This document shows, piece after piece, positions 12,302 to 23,069 of a DNA stretch of 64,000 nucleotides; position 1 is the first letter of the stretch, and each line of letters begins with the position of its first letter. Source of the DNA: Kitagawia praeruptora (taxonomy: Eukaryota > Streptophyta > Magnoliopsida > Apiales > Apiaceae); contig CM075345.1 of the NCBI GenBank assembly GCA_037693485.1, positions 90,168,001 to 90,232,000 on the forward strand, read 5' to 3'. The notes beneath the pieces were generated by a model, which was given only the letters and a program-made list of their open reading frames with translations, was not told where the DNA came from and did not search any database. The translations under genes were made by a program, and so were the position numbers.

Positions 12302-12540
12302 CACGTCAGCAGTCAAACCATCTGACCAGTCAACTACCACGCTAGTTGGGGTCTAATTGCCACATCAATAGAGGTGGGACCCACCTGCCACGTCAGCTGC
12401 CATGTCGGCAGAGGCCATGTCGGCTGCCACGTCGGCAAGGGGTGGGACCCACCTACCAAGTCAACAGATTGGGGCCCACCTGTCACATTAGTAAGGTGGG
12501 ACGCCCTGCCACGTGACGCACTACCACATGACGCACAGTC
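12302..12540. promoter_or_regulatory. ACGT-core and TCP-like motif cluster
   Basis: A comparatively GC-rich imperfect repeat cluster about 1.1 kb upstream of the BED-hAT gene. It contains two perfect palindromes GGTGGGACCCACC (12373-12385, 12441-12453), a related GGGGCCCACC (12471-12480), and repeated CCACGTCAGC, CCATGTCGGC, CCACGTCGGC and CCACGTGACG. GTGGGNCC/GGNCCCAC are known TCP-factor site types and the ACGT core is the bZIP/bHLH site type. Whether it regulates the gene or is a decayed repeat cannot be told from sequence. Confidence 0.45.
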
Positions 12541-12745
12541 ATCCTAGTATAATTATTAAATAAAAAAAGATAAATACATAATAGTATAATAGTATATTTG
12601 CAATTAAGATAGTATTTTTGCAATGAATTTGTATTTGTGAAGATAGTATATTTGAAAAACAAAGTAGAAAGTTTATTTAAACTTAGAATTGCTTTTGACA
12701 TTGGATTTTGTATGGTATATGTCCATTAATTTTAAAATGGTCTAC

Positions 12746-12874
12746 TGGCCCAAACTTACAAAGCCCAACCCAACATAACATGGTTTGATTTTCTGATATC
12801 GGGTTCAACTGAAATAGGCTCCAGCTACAGTGTATTCACAAGTTGCCCATTTTTACCCAAATTACAAACCCTAA
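12746..12874 (+). promoter_or_regulatory. site II and telo-box promoter motifs
   Basis: TGGCCCAAA at 12746-12754 and AAAGCCCAA at 12760-12768 are site II-like. AAACCCTAA at 12866-12874 is a telo-box, followed by a pyrimidine-rich leader (CTATCTCTTCTCAGCAG). This arrangement is typical of broadly expressed plant housekeeping genes and places transcription start roughly at 12850-12920, upstream of the BED-hAT gene. The 5' UTR probably contains an intron whose acceptor may be the GGCAG at 13590-13594; I could not fix its donor. Confidence 0.5.
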
Positions 12875-13614
12875 TTCAACCCTATCTCTTCTCAGCAGCT
12901 GCACTTGTACATCTCGTCTGTACGTGTTCTTCCTCTCTGTGTATATAATTATACATGTATCTATAATTTTGTGTTTAGAATATCGGAATATATTTAAAAT
13001 TTGCGTTTAACCCGAAACCCGATCCTACATCGCCGTTTGTATTCCGATCCGAATTTTAGGTTTATTATAATTTCCCATTTTGACCCGATTCACGGGTTGT
13101 ACCCGATCGGATCTTGGATCGGGTTTTCATCCCCCTGTCATTTCTTATTACTCTGCTTACATTTTTATTGGCGTTTCCGCCGGTTCAATTTTCCGACCCG
13201 GTTGATGTCTTACTGGGTTTGCTCATTTTATTTTTAAGTAGTAATAATTTTTATTGTGTTTATGTCTAGCTTAAGGTTATACTATATAATTGAATATGCA
13301 TTTGTTGATTCTGCCCTCTGCTTATGTAGAAATTGTGTGAAGCAATCAATATAATATACACGAAAAGTGTAGAACAATTGTTTGATATATGGAAGTATTC
13401 CCTTATGTGAGTGAGTACTTTGTGTAGCTTGATATTCTCCCGTCCCTTGTACATGTGCTTATCGACACGACTGTATAGCGTAGAATGAAATCGTGCATCA
13501 ACATTATTCAGTAAACTATAAATGAATGTGATTCAACACTTTTATTACCTGAATAGTGTATATCAAAGAAATTAATCTTGTGTTTTTTCGAGGCAGTTAT
13601 TGTGAACTAATCGG

Positions 13615-15696
13615 ATGCAAGTGATGGAGGATGAGGCTGTCCTTGTGGATTCTAGCAGGTTGAAATCTGTTGTGTGGAAGGATTTTGATAGGATTAGATT
13701 TGGTGATACCTGTGTTGCCGTTTGTAAGCATTGCCAGAAGAAACTTAGTGGTTCAAGCACCAGTGGAACATCACATCTGAGGAATCATTTAGTCAGATGC
13801 CGTAGAAGATTAAATCATGATCTAGTACCATTGGTTGCAACAAAGGGGAAGAAAAAGGAACCAACAGTTGCTATTGCAGCACTTTCTTTTGATCAAGAAC
13901 AACAAACAGGTGAAGTAGCCAATTTTGTGCAGCCTAAATATGAATTTGCTCATTCAAATTATGGCACTGGTAACTTGGTAAACAGCAACTTTGATCATAA
14001 GAGGAGTCGTTTCGATCTTGCTCGAATGATTATATTGCATGGTTATCCTTTGCAAATGGTAGAGGATGTTGGCTTTAAAATATTTGTTAGAAATCTTCAG
14101 CCTTTATTTGAGCTTGTTACCTTTGATGGAGTTGAGGGTGATTGTATGCAAATCTACCATAAAGAGAAACAGAAGGTGTCGGACTTGTTAGATAAACTAC
14201 CTGGTAAGATTAGTCTGAGTGCTGATATGTGGACTGGCAAGGGAGATTCCAAATACTTGTGTTTAACAGCACACTGCATTGATGATGAATGGCAGCTCAA
14301 AAAGAAAATTTTAAATTTTTTATTGGTTGACCCTTCTCATACTGAAGACATGCTTTCGGATGTGATCATGATGAGTCTAATGGAATGGGATATTGATCGA
14401 AAATTGTTTTCAATGACATTCGATAGTTGTCCAACCTATGACAACATAATATGTAAGATTAGAGACCAGCTCCGCCTCTCCCAGAACAATTTTCTTATAT
14501 GTGATGGTCAACTGTTTGAAGTACGCTGTGCGGCTAATTTAATCATGCACATGGCTCAGGATGCGCTGGCAGCTATATCTGAGGTAACAGATAAAATTCG
14601 TGAAAGTATTCGACATGTTAAAAGTTCACAAGGAACTCAGGAAAAGTTTAATGAGATGGCTCAACTAGTTGGTATAAATAGCCAAAAGTGCTTATTTCTC
14701 GATAATCCACTGCAGTGGAATTCCACATATTTCATGCTTGATATGGCTTTAGAGTTTAAGGATGCATTTTCTTTGTTGCCAGAACATGATTCTGTCTACA
14801 CTACGTGCCCATCTTACGAAGAGTGGGACAGGGCTAGTGCCATTGCTAGTTACTTGAAGCTCCTCATTGAAGTTTCTAATGTTTTCACTGGAAGCAAACA
14901 TGTGACTGCAAATATATATTTCCCTGAAATTTGTGAAATTCATTTGCAGTTGATTGGTTGGTGTCACAAATCAGATGAATTTATTAGTTCTCTAGGAATG
15001 AAGATGAAAACTAAATTTGATGATTATTGGAAGAAATCCAGCCTGGCTTTGGCTATTGCCGCTATCTTAGATCCTAGATTTAAGATGAAACTAATAGAAT
15101 ATTACTATCCTCAAATTTATGGCAACAGTGCTCCAGAATGCATCGATATTGTTTCCAATTGCATGAAGGCACTTTACAATGGACACTTAGCTTCTGATGG
15201 TCAGGTAGGGGATGGTTCTGGTAGTGATTCTAGAGATAGGCTGATTGGTTTTGACAGGTTCCTCCATGAGACCTCACAAGGGCCAAACATAAAATCTGAC
15301 TTGGACAAGTACTTGGAAGAGCCTCTATTTCCACGTAATATAGAATTTAATATATTAAATTGGTGGAAAGTTCACACTCCAAGGTATCCCATTCTATCTA
15401 CGATGGCGCTTAACATTTTGGGTATTCCCATGTCAAAAGTTACATCAGATTCTGCCTTTGATGTTGGTGATCGAGTCCTTGATCCATATTGGAGCTCGTT
15501 GAGGTCTAACACTGTGCAAGCCTTGATGTGTGCACAGGATTGGATGCAGAATGAGTCAGAAGGTTAGTTCTTTTTTCTTCGTTTGTATTTCTGAATTTTC
15601 CTAATAGCAAAGACTAATGACTTGTATATTTTTGTAACAGATGCTAAAACTTCGGCCAATGCTAATCCTTTAGCCATATGCTATGATACAAGCTAG
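13615..15696 (+). CDS. BED zinc finger hAT-derived protein, DAYSLEEPER/RICESLEEPER type
   Basis: A domesticated hAT transposase-like nuclear DNA-binding protein. Exon 1 is 13615-15562 and exon 2 15641-15696; the donor AG|GTTAGT and acceptor TTTTGTAACAG join in frame, giving a C-terminus ending NPLAICYDTS and about 667 residues, the usual size of the family. A BED finger lies at about residues 20-62 (W21, C37, C40, H58, C62). The RNase H-like core follows, then the DUF4413-type stretch with LDPRFK (about 480-490), and the hAT dimerisation region at about 561-645 (YPILSTMALNILGIP, RVLDPYWSSL). Positions conserved in active hAT transposases are altered: QWNST replaces RWNST and RCAANL replaces RCAAHI, which fits loss of transposition. 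No hAT terminal repeats bracket the gene. Start: ATG at 13615, with a second possible ATG at 13624. Family role (known, not shown here): essential regulators of plant development. Confidence 0.9.
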
Positions 15697-16128
15697 CAAG
15701 TTATCAAATCACAAACCCGTACAGATTTTGTAATTTTACCTCTTTGCCATCCTTTGAGTCTTGAGTTTGTCTATACAAATAGTAGATGTATTAGTTCTGT
15801 TTTAGTTTGTTTTAAAGAATCAGGATAGATCTTTTTCGTAAGTTGCTATATTGACAAAAGTTTAGGGTTGGATGTTTGCCATTTTTGGTGGCAGGCTTAA
15901 CAGTGAATTGCTAATGCAGTGCTTTTTATAATGAATATTTTCTTTCAGTAATGCCTGTAGTCTTGGTTCAATATGGTATATTGCGTATTTTGAAGTTGTT
16001 ACCCACATTATGACTATACTGTAATATTATATTTTGGTAATGTACAAGAAATGTTTGGTTTGATTTAATTATACATTACAATTGTGGGTATGTCGAATAT
16101 TTTCCTCGGAGGTGTATGGTTACAGTTG
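15697..16128 (+). other. 3' UTR and flank of the BED-hAT gene
   Basis: T-rich sequence after the stop codon at 15694-15696 with several AATAAT/ATAATG-like possible poly(A) signals (for example 15929-15940). No other gene is visible. The hAT-type element at 16137 inserted just downstream. Confidence 0.5.
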
Positions 16129-16136
16129 GTCGCCAC

Positions 16137-17411
16137 TAGGGATGTAATTTAAACCGAGCCGGCTCGAACTCGACTCGAGCTCGACTCAAAAAAATGGGCT
16201 CGACTCGGCTCGAACTCGTTATCGAGCTCGAGTTCGAACACGTTTTCAGGCTCGATTAAAAACTCGAGTCGAGCCGAGTTTTTTGGAGCTCGACTCGAGC
16301 TCGACTCGATAAACTCGAACTCGGCTCGAACTCGAACTCGATTAATTTTTTTTATTTTTTCTTAAAAATAATAATGTGTCTATTATTTTATCTGTCATCA
16401 CTCAACTATTTATGAAAATTACTTTTAAACTTAACTTTATTTTTTTCATATGTTATGTGCAATATTATATTATTAGTATAATTAGTGAAATTTTGAATTA
16501 AATTTGTTCTAATATGAGAATGGCGATCTAAATTAGCAGATATTAAATTGATGAAATAGCAATCAAGTTCGATTTCTGAATTTTACTTCCATATATTTTG
16601 TCTTCATACAATTATAAACCATAACAACAAGATAGTAAGCAGCAAAATATTAAATAGTAACATCATAGACTTGTTGTATGCCATATTTATATTCAATTAT
16701 AAATAAATTTTATAAATTTACTAATGACTCTCGATGTAGGGTGCCTATTTGCCTATTTTGAAAAAAATATAACACATATGAGCTCACAATCAAAAAATGT
16801 TTCACATTTTATTATTCTTATTATCATCGTTTACTAGTTAAATACTTAGATATTTATATGCATAATCTGTACTAAAGATATAATTTATCCGTAAATATAA
16901 GAATATAATAAACTAAAAGTTTACTTAATTGATTGGAAAAGTTGATTATCAAAATCAAAAAATATAAAATTTTGAAAGTTTATTATCATTTAAAATTGGG
17001 GAAATAATGTAACAAATAGTTTTCATGGAGCTTAAGTCGAAACTCGAAAACTCGACAAGAACTCGATAAACTCGATAAGAACCCGATAAACTCGAAAACT
17101 CGGTAAAAACTCGAAAAACTCGAAAAACTCGAAAAATTCGATAAAACTCGATAAGCTCGAAAACTCGAAAACTCGATAAAAACTTGGAAACTCGTTTAAA
17201 AACTCGATAAGCTCGAAAGCTCGATTAAAAGCTCGATAAGCTCGAAAGCTCGATAACAGCTCGAACTCGACTCGTATAGTAAACGAGTCGAGTTCGAACA
17301 CATATTTCAGGCTCGATAAATTTTAGGCTCGACTCGACTCGTGAAAAAAAAGCTCGAACTCGAAAAAAAAAAGCTCGAACTCGACTCGACTCGACTCGAA
17401 TTACATCCCTA
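16137..17411. mobile_element. non-autonomous hAT-type element with GCTCGA arrays
   Basis: A 1,275-bp element with 13-bp terminal inverted repeats (TAGGGATGTAATT / AATTACATCCCTA) and a perfect 8-bp target duplication GTCGCCAC (16129-16136 and 17412-17419), the hAT hallmark. Both subterminal regions (16152-16345 and 17035-17395) are dense arrays of CTCGA, GCTCGA and ACTCGA; the middle is AT-rich and non-coding. There is no transposase. Arrays of subterminal motifs are the usual transposase-binding layout in hAT elements. Confidence 0.9.
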
Positions 17412-17419
17412 GTCGCCAC

Positions 17420-17875
17420 TCTTTGAGCTTTGATGTTAATTTGGTCAAATAGAGGTATATAATATTTACGTAATTGGGCAGTTTCTCAGATGAGAACTAT
17501 TTTTCTGACTTAGCAAAAAAAAAAAAACTATTTTTCTGGAAAGCTAGTACGTTTTATACATAACATGTATGTGTTGTGCCGTAAACATTTTTGCACTAGT
17601 TTTTTAGTCGAATGCATGAATTTTCTTGTAATTCTGTGCTTATTGTAGAACACATGTATTTTAGATAAAGTCAAGGTAAAGTTGCAATAGAGTGCTTGAA
17701 GTTTGGGAAAATATGGACAGGAGTTGAACGTGAACGGCAAAGGTGATGGGCTTTTTTGGTGGAAAGACTTTTTAGTTTGTGCGTTGAAGTTGTAGGGGCC
17801 CAAGCGTAAAATGTTAGGTTCCGTGATTTGGAATCATCGTAAGGAGAGTGTATTGTTTGTGCTCCCGAGAAACAT
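17420..17875. other. intergenic, nothing recognised
   Basis: Unique-looking sequence between DNA transposons; it holds a poly-A run at 17515-17527. ORFs here are short and show no family signature. Confidence 0.5.
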
Positions 17876-17996
17876 ATGGTACTCTATTCCATTACATGGA
17901 TCGGGAGCTTATTGGAAGCTGATGAGTCGGTCAGATTTAAGCGATGTGGATAATCGGGCAATCAAGGCGCTTATAGTTTTCGACTTTAATTGGATT
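17876..17996 (+). repeat. 120-bp segment, inverted copy at 20212-20333
   Basis: This segment recurs as its reverse complement at 20212-20333 with only a few differences. Both copies stay open in the same frame for about 38 codons (reading IWYSIPLHGSG...), but neither has a start, neighbours or a family I recognise. It may be the end of an unrecognised TIR element. Confidence 0.75.
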
Positions 17997-19180
17997 TTTG
18001 CATGACAGTGGCCTAAATTATAATTTCTTTGCACAAAAATGGCCAACTTATAATATTGAGCACCCGCATGGCCGAACTTTAATATTTTAATCATCCGATT
18101 GCATTCCGTCAAGTCTGTGTAACGGACGTCAGTTTTAGAGGGGTAATATGGGTATTTCAGTCCATTTCCTCCGTTTGTCATCAACAGCGCAGCCCCTCCT
18201 CTATTTCATTCTCCGTCCACCTCACAACACCACAGCAGCCGCCGAATCGAACCCCGTCTTCACCCACATCCCATCACCTGCATCTAATAGGCACACAATT
18301 CAGTGAATCATTCCGTCACCCTATTTCAACACTACCATCTTCACTCCTCCCACTTATTCGTCCGCCCAGACCTTCCCCCTCTCCCGTCAATAGCCTGCAC
18401 CATCCTCAACCCTCCATCTCCCAATTCTACCACCACCAACACTCTCCATTTCCTCCGACTCTCACCCTCACTCAAATCCGCAAAACCCCACCCGCTGCTC
18501 TTCTTGACTCACATTCCACCTTCAAACACAACAAATCACCACCTTCGTTCATCTCTTTCTCCCACGCCTTCTCCCTTCTCCCATTTCCTTCTCCTCCACC
18601 CGTCTCTCTCGAACCTCCACCTGCAGCATTCTCCGACCTGCAACCACCACTCCCATTTCTCTTCCGACCAACACAGCAGACTTCTCCTTTAATTACACCA
18701 CAGCCCTCCTCTTCACCACACCTCCACAGCCGCCCATTTTCCCTTCACCGTTATTCACCTCATCTGCCTTCACCAACATCAGTCCAACCTCGCAGCCACC
18801 TCCTGCACACCACACCTCCACCTCTGTTCTTCTCCGCTCACCACCGTTCCTCTCTGCCATCCCCTCCTTGTTTCCGCCTGCTACTAACAGCAACTCAGTA
18901 TAATAATGATGGGTTTGATAGTTTGAAGAGAAAGAAGAAAGGGTGAAATAAATAAAAAGAAACTAAAGGAGAAACTAAAGCAGGGGCGGGTTAAACAGAA
19001 AATAGCAGAAAATGGACTGAAATTCCCATATTACCCCTCTAAAACTGACGTCCGTTACACAAACTTGACGGAATGCAATCGAGTGATTAAAATATTAAAG
19101 TTCGGCCATGCGGGTGCTCAGTATTATAAGTTGGCCATTTTTGTGCAAAAAAATTATAGTTCAAGCCACTATCGTGCAAA
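17997..19180. mobile_element. long-TIR element with pyrimidine-rich core
   Basis: The ends form a long inverted repeat of roughly 165 bp (about 17997-18165 against 19010-19180, starting TTTGCATGACAGTGGC / GCCACTATCGTGCAAA) with few mismatches. The core (18185-18900) is unusual: very C/T/A-rich on the plus strand and poor in G, like a concatenated 5' UTR or a captured gene leader. No clear target duplication was found. The long TIRs recall Mutator-like or Pack-type elements, but the superfamily is not proved. The core ORFs (18303-18692 +, 18693-18893 -) are compositional artefacts. Confidence 0.7.
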
Positions 19181-19183
19181 TAA

Positions 19184-19186
<3 letters not shown>

Positions 19187-19263
<77 letters not shown>
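19187..19263. repeat. (TA)n microsatellite
   Basis: About 38 uninterrupted TA dinucleotides between two mobile elements. Confidence 0.98.
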
Positions 19264-19265
<2 letters not shown>

Positions 19266-19833
19266 CCAGTGGTCAAATAGAAACTAAATTAGAATAGAAA
19301 CCTAGAAACCTACACTAAATTAATTATATTTCATCTATTTTAAGGTTTCCGCCAAGGGTACCTTCACAAAAAATGCTTAAAATAATTGGCTCTATCCAAC
19401 AAAAAAAATAAAAAAAAAAAGCAGAAAAAAAAAAAAATCCCTGCCGTGGAAATGCGAAGCATTTAAGACAGTAAACGGATGAGTTAGGTAGTCATGAGGG
19501 CCGAAGGCTCTCGACACACCCGTCAATCGTCTATTGCCTTTACCATTGATTGCCATTCCTTACAACTTTAGAATGATAAAGGCGCGAAGCGCCGTACAAG
19601 AAGGTGCGAAGCACCGTTAACCAGTGAAATCCACTGCCACGTCATCACGTGAACAGTGATTTTTTTATTTTTTATTTTTTATTTTTTATTTTTTTTGTTG
19701 GATAGAGCCAATTATTTTAAGCATTTTTTGTATTGGGGTACCCCTAGTTTGGTCATTAGATTAGTGTGAAATATTTAATTTGGGTTTAGTTTCTAGTTTC
19801 TATTCTAATTTGGTTTCTATTTGAACAAGACCC
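19264..19833. mobile_element. foldback MITE 1
   Basis: A 570-bp inverted-repeat element set in TA repeats. The outer arms (GGCCAGTGGTCAAATAGAAAC... against ...GTTTCTATTTGAACAAGACC) and inner arms (GGCTCTATCCAACAAAAAA against TTTTTTGTTGGATAGAGCC) pair. The centre (19440-19650) holds three mini-hairpins with a GCGAAGC core. The inner-arm motifs are shared with foldback MITE 2 at 46967-47353, so the two belong to one family. There is no coding capacity. Confidence 0.8.
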
Positions 19834-19847
19834 TATATATATATATA

Positions 19848-20164
19848 GTAAAAATTTATGGAATACTGTTTTAATTGGAGTACTTGGAGTACATATACGT
19901 TCTGCATTCAAAATTTTACAAACTTTATTATTTTGCAAACCTTGTTATATGAATATCATAATTTCATTGATAATCTTGAAAATCATGTATGTTTTGCAAT
20001 ATGTTCATCTTGAAAATTCTTTATGTTTGCAATCGGAACATATATATTTTGCAACACAAATGTGTTTCGCAGAACAATTCGTTTTGCAATATTTTGTTAG
20101 CAAAACATACAAAATTTTCAAGATATATGTACTCCAATTAAAACAGTACTCCATAGAATTTTAC
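19848..20164. mobile_element. MITE with GTAAAA...TTTTAC ends
   Basis: The inverted ends pair over about 40 bp (around ATGGAATACTGTTTTAATTGG on the left and its complement on the right). The middle is AT-rich and repeats TTTGCAA/TTTTGCAAT. A third copy of the end sequence lies at 20334-20380, so this MITE family is present at least once more here. Confidence 0.75.
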
Positions 20165-20166
20165 TC

Positions 20167-20168
<2 letters not shown>

Positions 20169-20213
<45 letters not shown>
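20169..20213. repeat. (TA)n microsatellite
   Basis: About 22 TA units directly between the MITE end and the inverted 120-bp segment. Confidence 0.97.
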
Positions 20214-20216
<3 letters not shown>

Positions 20217-20333
20217 ATTAAAGTCGAAAACTATAAGCGCCTTGGTTGCCCGGTTATCCACATCGCTTAAATCTGACCGACTCATCAGCTTCCAATAACC
20301 TCCCGATCCATGTAATGGAATAGAGTACCATAT
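20212..20333 (-). repeat. inverted copy of the 17876-17996 segment
   Basis: Reverse complement of the 17876-17996 segment with a handful of substitutions, none creating a stop in the shared frame. It abuts a (TA)n tract on one side and a MITE terminus on the other. Confidence 0.75.
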
Positions 20334-20380
20334 ATGTACTCCAAGTACTCCAATTAAAACCGTACTCCATAGAACTTTAC
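20334..20380. repeat. orphan MITE terminus
   Basis: Matches the right end of the 19848-20164 MITE (ATGTACTCCA...CTTTAC) and probably marks a second, larger copy of that family or its relic. Confidence 0.6.
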
Positions 20381-20490
20381 TCATTATATTATATGTAGTT
20401 TGACCTTGACAAAGTTAATTTTACTCTAATACCCTCAAAATATTTTTGACGGTGCCTTGCTAAATTGCATTACCTTTATATGTAAATAAT

Positions 20491-22694
20491 TAGGGATGCT
20501 CAAGAACAGAGCTTTTAACTAATAGCTCGAGCTCGGTTCGGCTTCGTGACCACGTACGCTTGCGTGATTTTGTGTTAACAAGTTTTTGGTAATACAGATA
20601 TAAGTCAAGTTCGTTCCTACAGAGATCTTAGTTTTTAATTCAGTTTAGTACCTATGCAACAATGTATGGTTTTAATTCACTGCTAAGACAAATATCAAAT
20701 TGGAATTTTTAATTAACTAAATTAAACTAAGATGCAAATTATAAAACTAAGACTTAAATTAACTAATGAGAATAGAAATCGAATTACTTCTGCAAGAGAA
20801 AACATGGTATCCTAACTTCATTAAATACTTCCTTTAGAGATCATGCCTTAATCAATATATGTGATGGTTTTTTTTTTATCTGATCGAACAACACGAAACA
20901 AGTAAAAGTTACCTCTCGGTATACTAGTACCAAACTAAACATACATCCACAAAAGAGATAGAAGATGAATAGACACCAATTATGCTTAGACCCTATATCT
21001 CTATAGAATTTGAAAACATAACGGTTGAAGAACAAGTTATCCATATTGATCACATAGGGCAGCATAATATCTCTATTTACGCTACAAATCATGATGTTAA
21101 AACATCAACCTATCCTATGCTAGCATGGCAAGTTCTAAATCTCAAGATCCACTCTCGTTTCGCAAGAGATTAACAAATTAGATGTTCATGACGCATCCAA
21201 ACACATGAAACACCACCATACAAGGATATCAATAATTCATCACACACATATCAAATAAGCAATCAACTACTAAATTCCATAAATAAATCTGTTAGGACCC
21301 CATGACAACGATTAGCTCATGATCGAACTTCTCATCGTCACAGGGTCTAGTGAAAACATGATGTAAAACAAATACAATGATATAAATCTCTGGTGTGTGT
21401 TGTGTTCGTCGTGGTCTCCTTTTTGTGTCCCCAAGAGGTGTATTTATAGCCCCAAGTGCCTCCTCAACCAAGTAATTACCGTCTTTGATTTAGGATAGAA
21501 TTCCGGTAATGTTCCTTTCTTGAATGAAATAGAATTGCAATTGCCATGTTTAACACTGATTCTGGAACGTTCTGGTCGTTCATAACAATTACCATATTGA
21601 TTAGGAGATGAAAAACGGCAATTTCCCATTAAAAATCAGATTCCAGGAAGTTTCTGTCAGGGTCCCGCGCGGCCGCGCACTCCATAGGCACATTTACAGT
21701 GCCCCCGCGCGCACCTATTTCTCAAAATCTTGCCCGCGCGCCCGCGCTCATATACAGTTCAATCTGGCGTGCCCGCGCTACCTATTGCTGCACAGTCTGA
21801 ATTCTTTTTCCACTTCTGATTTCTCGTCCAATTCCAATGCAACTCTCGACACTTGTTCCTTTGAGTTTGAAAACACTCTTTAATCACTAGAAACCTGCAA
21901 ATAAGGGCCTACACAATTCTTGACAAAAACTTGTTAAAACACACGAATACTTGAGACCAAAACACCAATTTAAGCCGAAATGGAATGATCCAAGTGGATA
22001 TAAATCAACTTATCAGGCTCGTGCTCGTTAAGAGCTCGAACAAGATTTTTGTTCGTTAAGCTTAATAAGCTCGAGTCGAGCTTTAGGGTGTTCGGCTCGA
22101 GCTTGGCTCGTTAAAACTCGAAAAAAATCAAAATTTTTACTTTTTATTTTTTATTTCCAACCAAGCTAATTTTTATATTTTGAAAATTTGGGAATATCAC
22201 TAAATAGATATATCTTGACATCCGTACGGTTGGATCGTCGAGAAATATTTTTAAAAAAATAGAAACAACAATTTGTGACAAAGCACTAGTTACTAGTTAG
22301 TTAGAATAATAGTGATCTACTAAGATCTCCAACCAAATTAATTTTTTATTTTTTGAAAATTTGGAAATATCTCTAAATTAGATATATCTTGACATCCGTA
22401 CGGTTGGATCGTCGAGAAATATTTTTAAAAAAATAGAAATAACAAATCGTGACAAAGCACTAGTTACTAGCACTAGTTAGAATAGTAATGATCTACTAAG
22501 ATCTCCAACCAAATTAATTGTTCGCGAACAGCTCGATCTCGGCTCGAGATTATTCGTGAACAATTCGAGTTCGACTCAGTTCGGTCAAAGCTCGGCTCGG
22601 TTCGTTAAGAAATCAGCTCGATCCGTTAAGATCAAAGCTCGGCTCGGTTCGTTAAGGTCAAAGCTCGGCTCGGCTCGATTCATGAACAACCCTG
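20491..22694. mobile_element. second GCTCG-rich hAT-type element, interrupted
   Basis: The ends TAGGGATGCTC and GAACAACCCTG form imperfect inverted repeats, with a perfect 8-bp target duplication TAAATAAT on both sides (20483-20490, 22695-22702). Subterminal arrays of GCTCGAGCTCG, GGCTCG and related motifs lie at 20525-20545, 22015-22110 and 22525-22680. A direct repeat of about 170 bp lies inside (about 22150-22320 against 22330-22500). An Athila-family LTR is inserted at 20546-22015. Without it the element would be about 730 bp and non-coding. Confidence 0.85.
20546..22015 (-). repeat. solo Athila-family LTR with inverted tip
   Basis: On the minus strand the LTR starts TGATAAGTTGATTTATATCC (right edge 22015) and runs to 20590. 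Its last roughly 35 bases plus 9 bases of adjoining leader (AGTTTTTGG) are present in the opposite orientation at 20546-20589. No other part of the element is visible, so it is a solo LTR with an aberrant end. A GC-rich cluster (CCCGCGCGGCCGCGC and similar) lies at 21660-21780. Confidence 0.82.
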
Positions 22695-22702
22695 TAAATA
22701 AT

Positions 22703-23049
22703 TGTCCGGGAATAGTGCGATAAGAATAAGATACTACTCCCTCTGTTCCTAAATGTTAGTCGTTTTAGATTTTCATCATAATTCCTTTTTATTAGACGTT
22801 TTAAATTTTCAAAGCACCTTTAATGACCTAGTTTCCACCAAATGCCCTTACTTAATTTACTTCTCTTTCTTTATTATTCAAATACTAAGGGTATGAAAGT
22901 AAAAGGTAGACCATATTTAATGTGATTTGGTGTGTTAATGAGCTTCCTTGGTTTGTGAAATCTATTATATATCTAATACAACAACATACTACTTCATGAT
23001 TGATTTTATTCCCCGTCAAATTACAAATTTAACCATGTTCTCACATATT
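22703..23049. other. AT-rich intergenic with Stowaway-like terminus
   Basis: CTCCCTCTGTTCCTAAATG at 22737, preceded by TA, is a Stowaway (Tc1/mariner MITE) left end. A facing end GGAATGGAGGGAG|TA occurs only at 25897, too far away to be a simple MITE, so the two ends may belong to different copies or to one element swollen by nested insertions. Confidence 0.45.
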
Positions 23050-23069
23050 TATGCAAAAATTATGTGAAA

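Noticed and set aside
18303..18893. ORFs of 129 (+) and 66 (-) codons
   Set aside because: The composition is dominated by Pro, Ser, Leu, His (+) or Gly, Glu, Val (-) from G-poor or G-rich strand bias; no domain and no conserved start.
19065..19280. ORF ending in a long Tyr-Ile repeat, and similar ones near 20118 and 47228
   Set aside because: Produced by (TA)n microsatellites.
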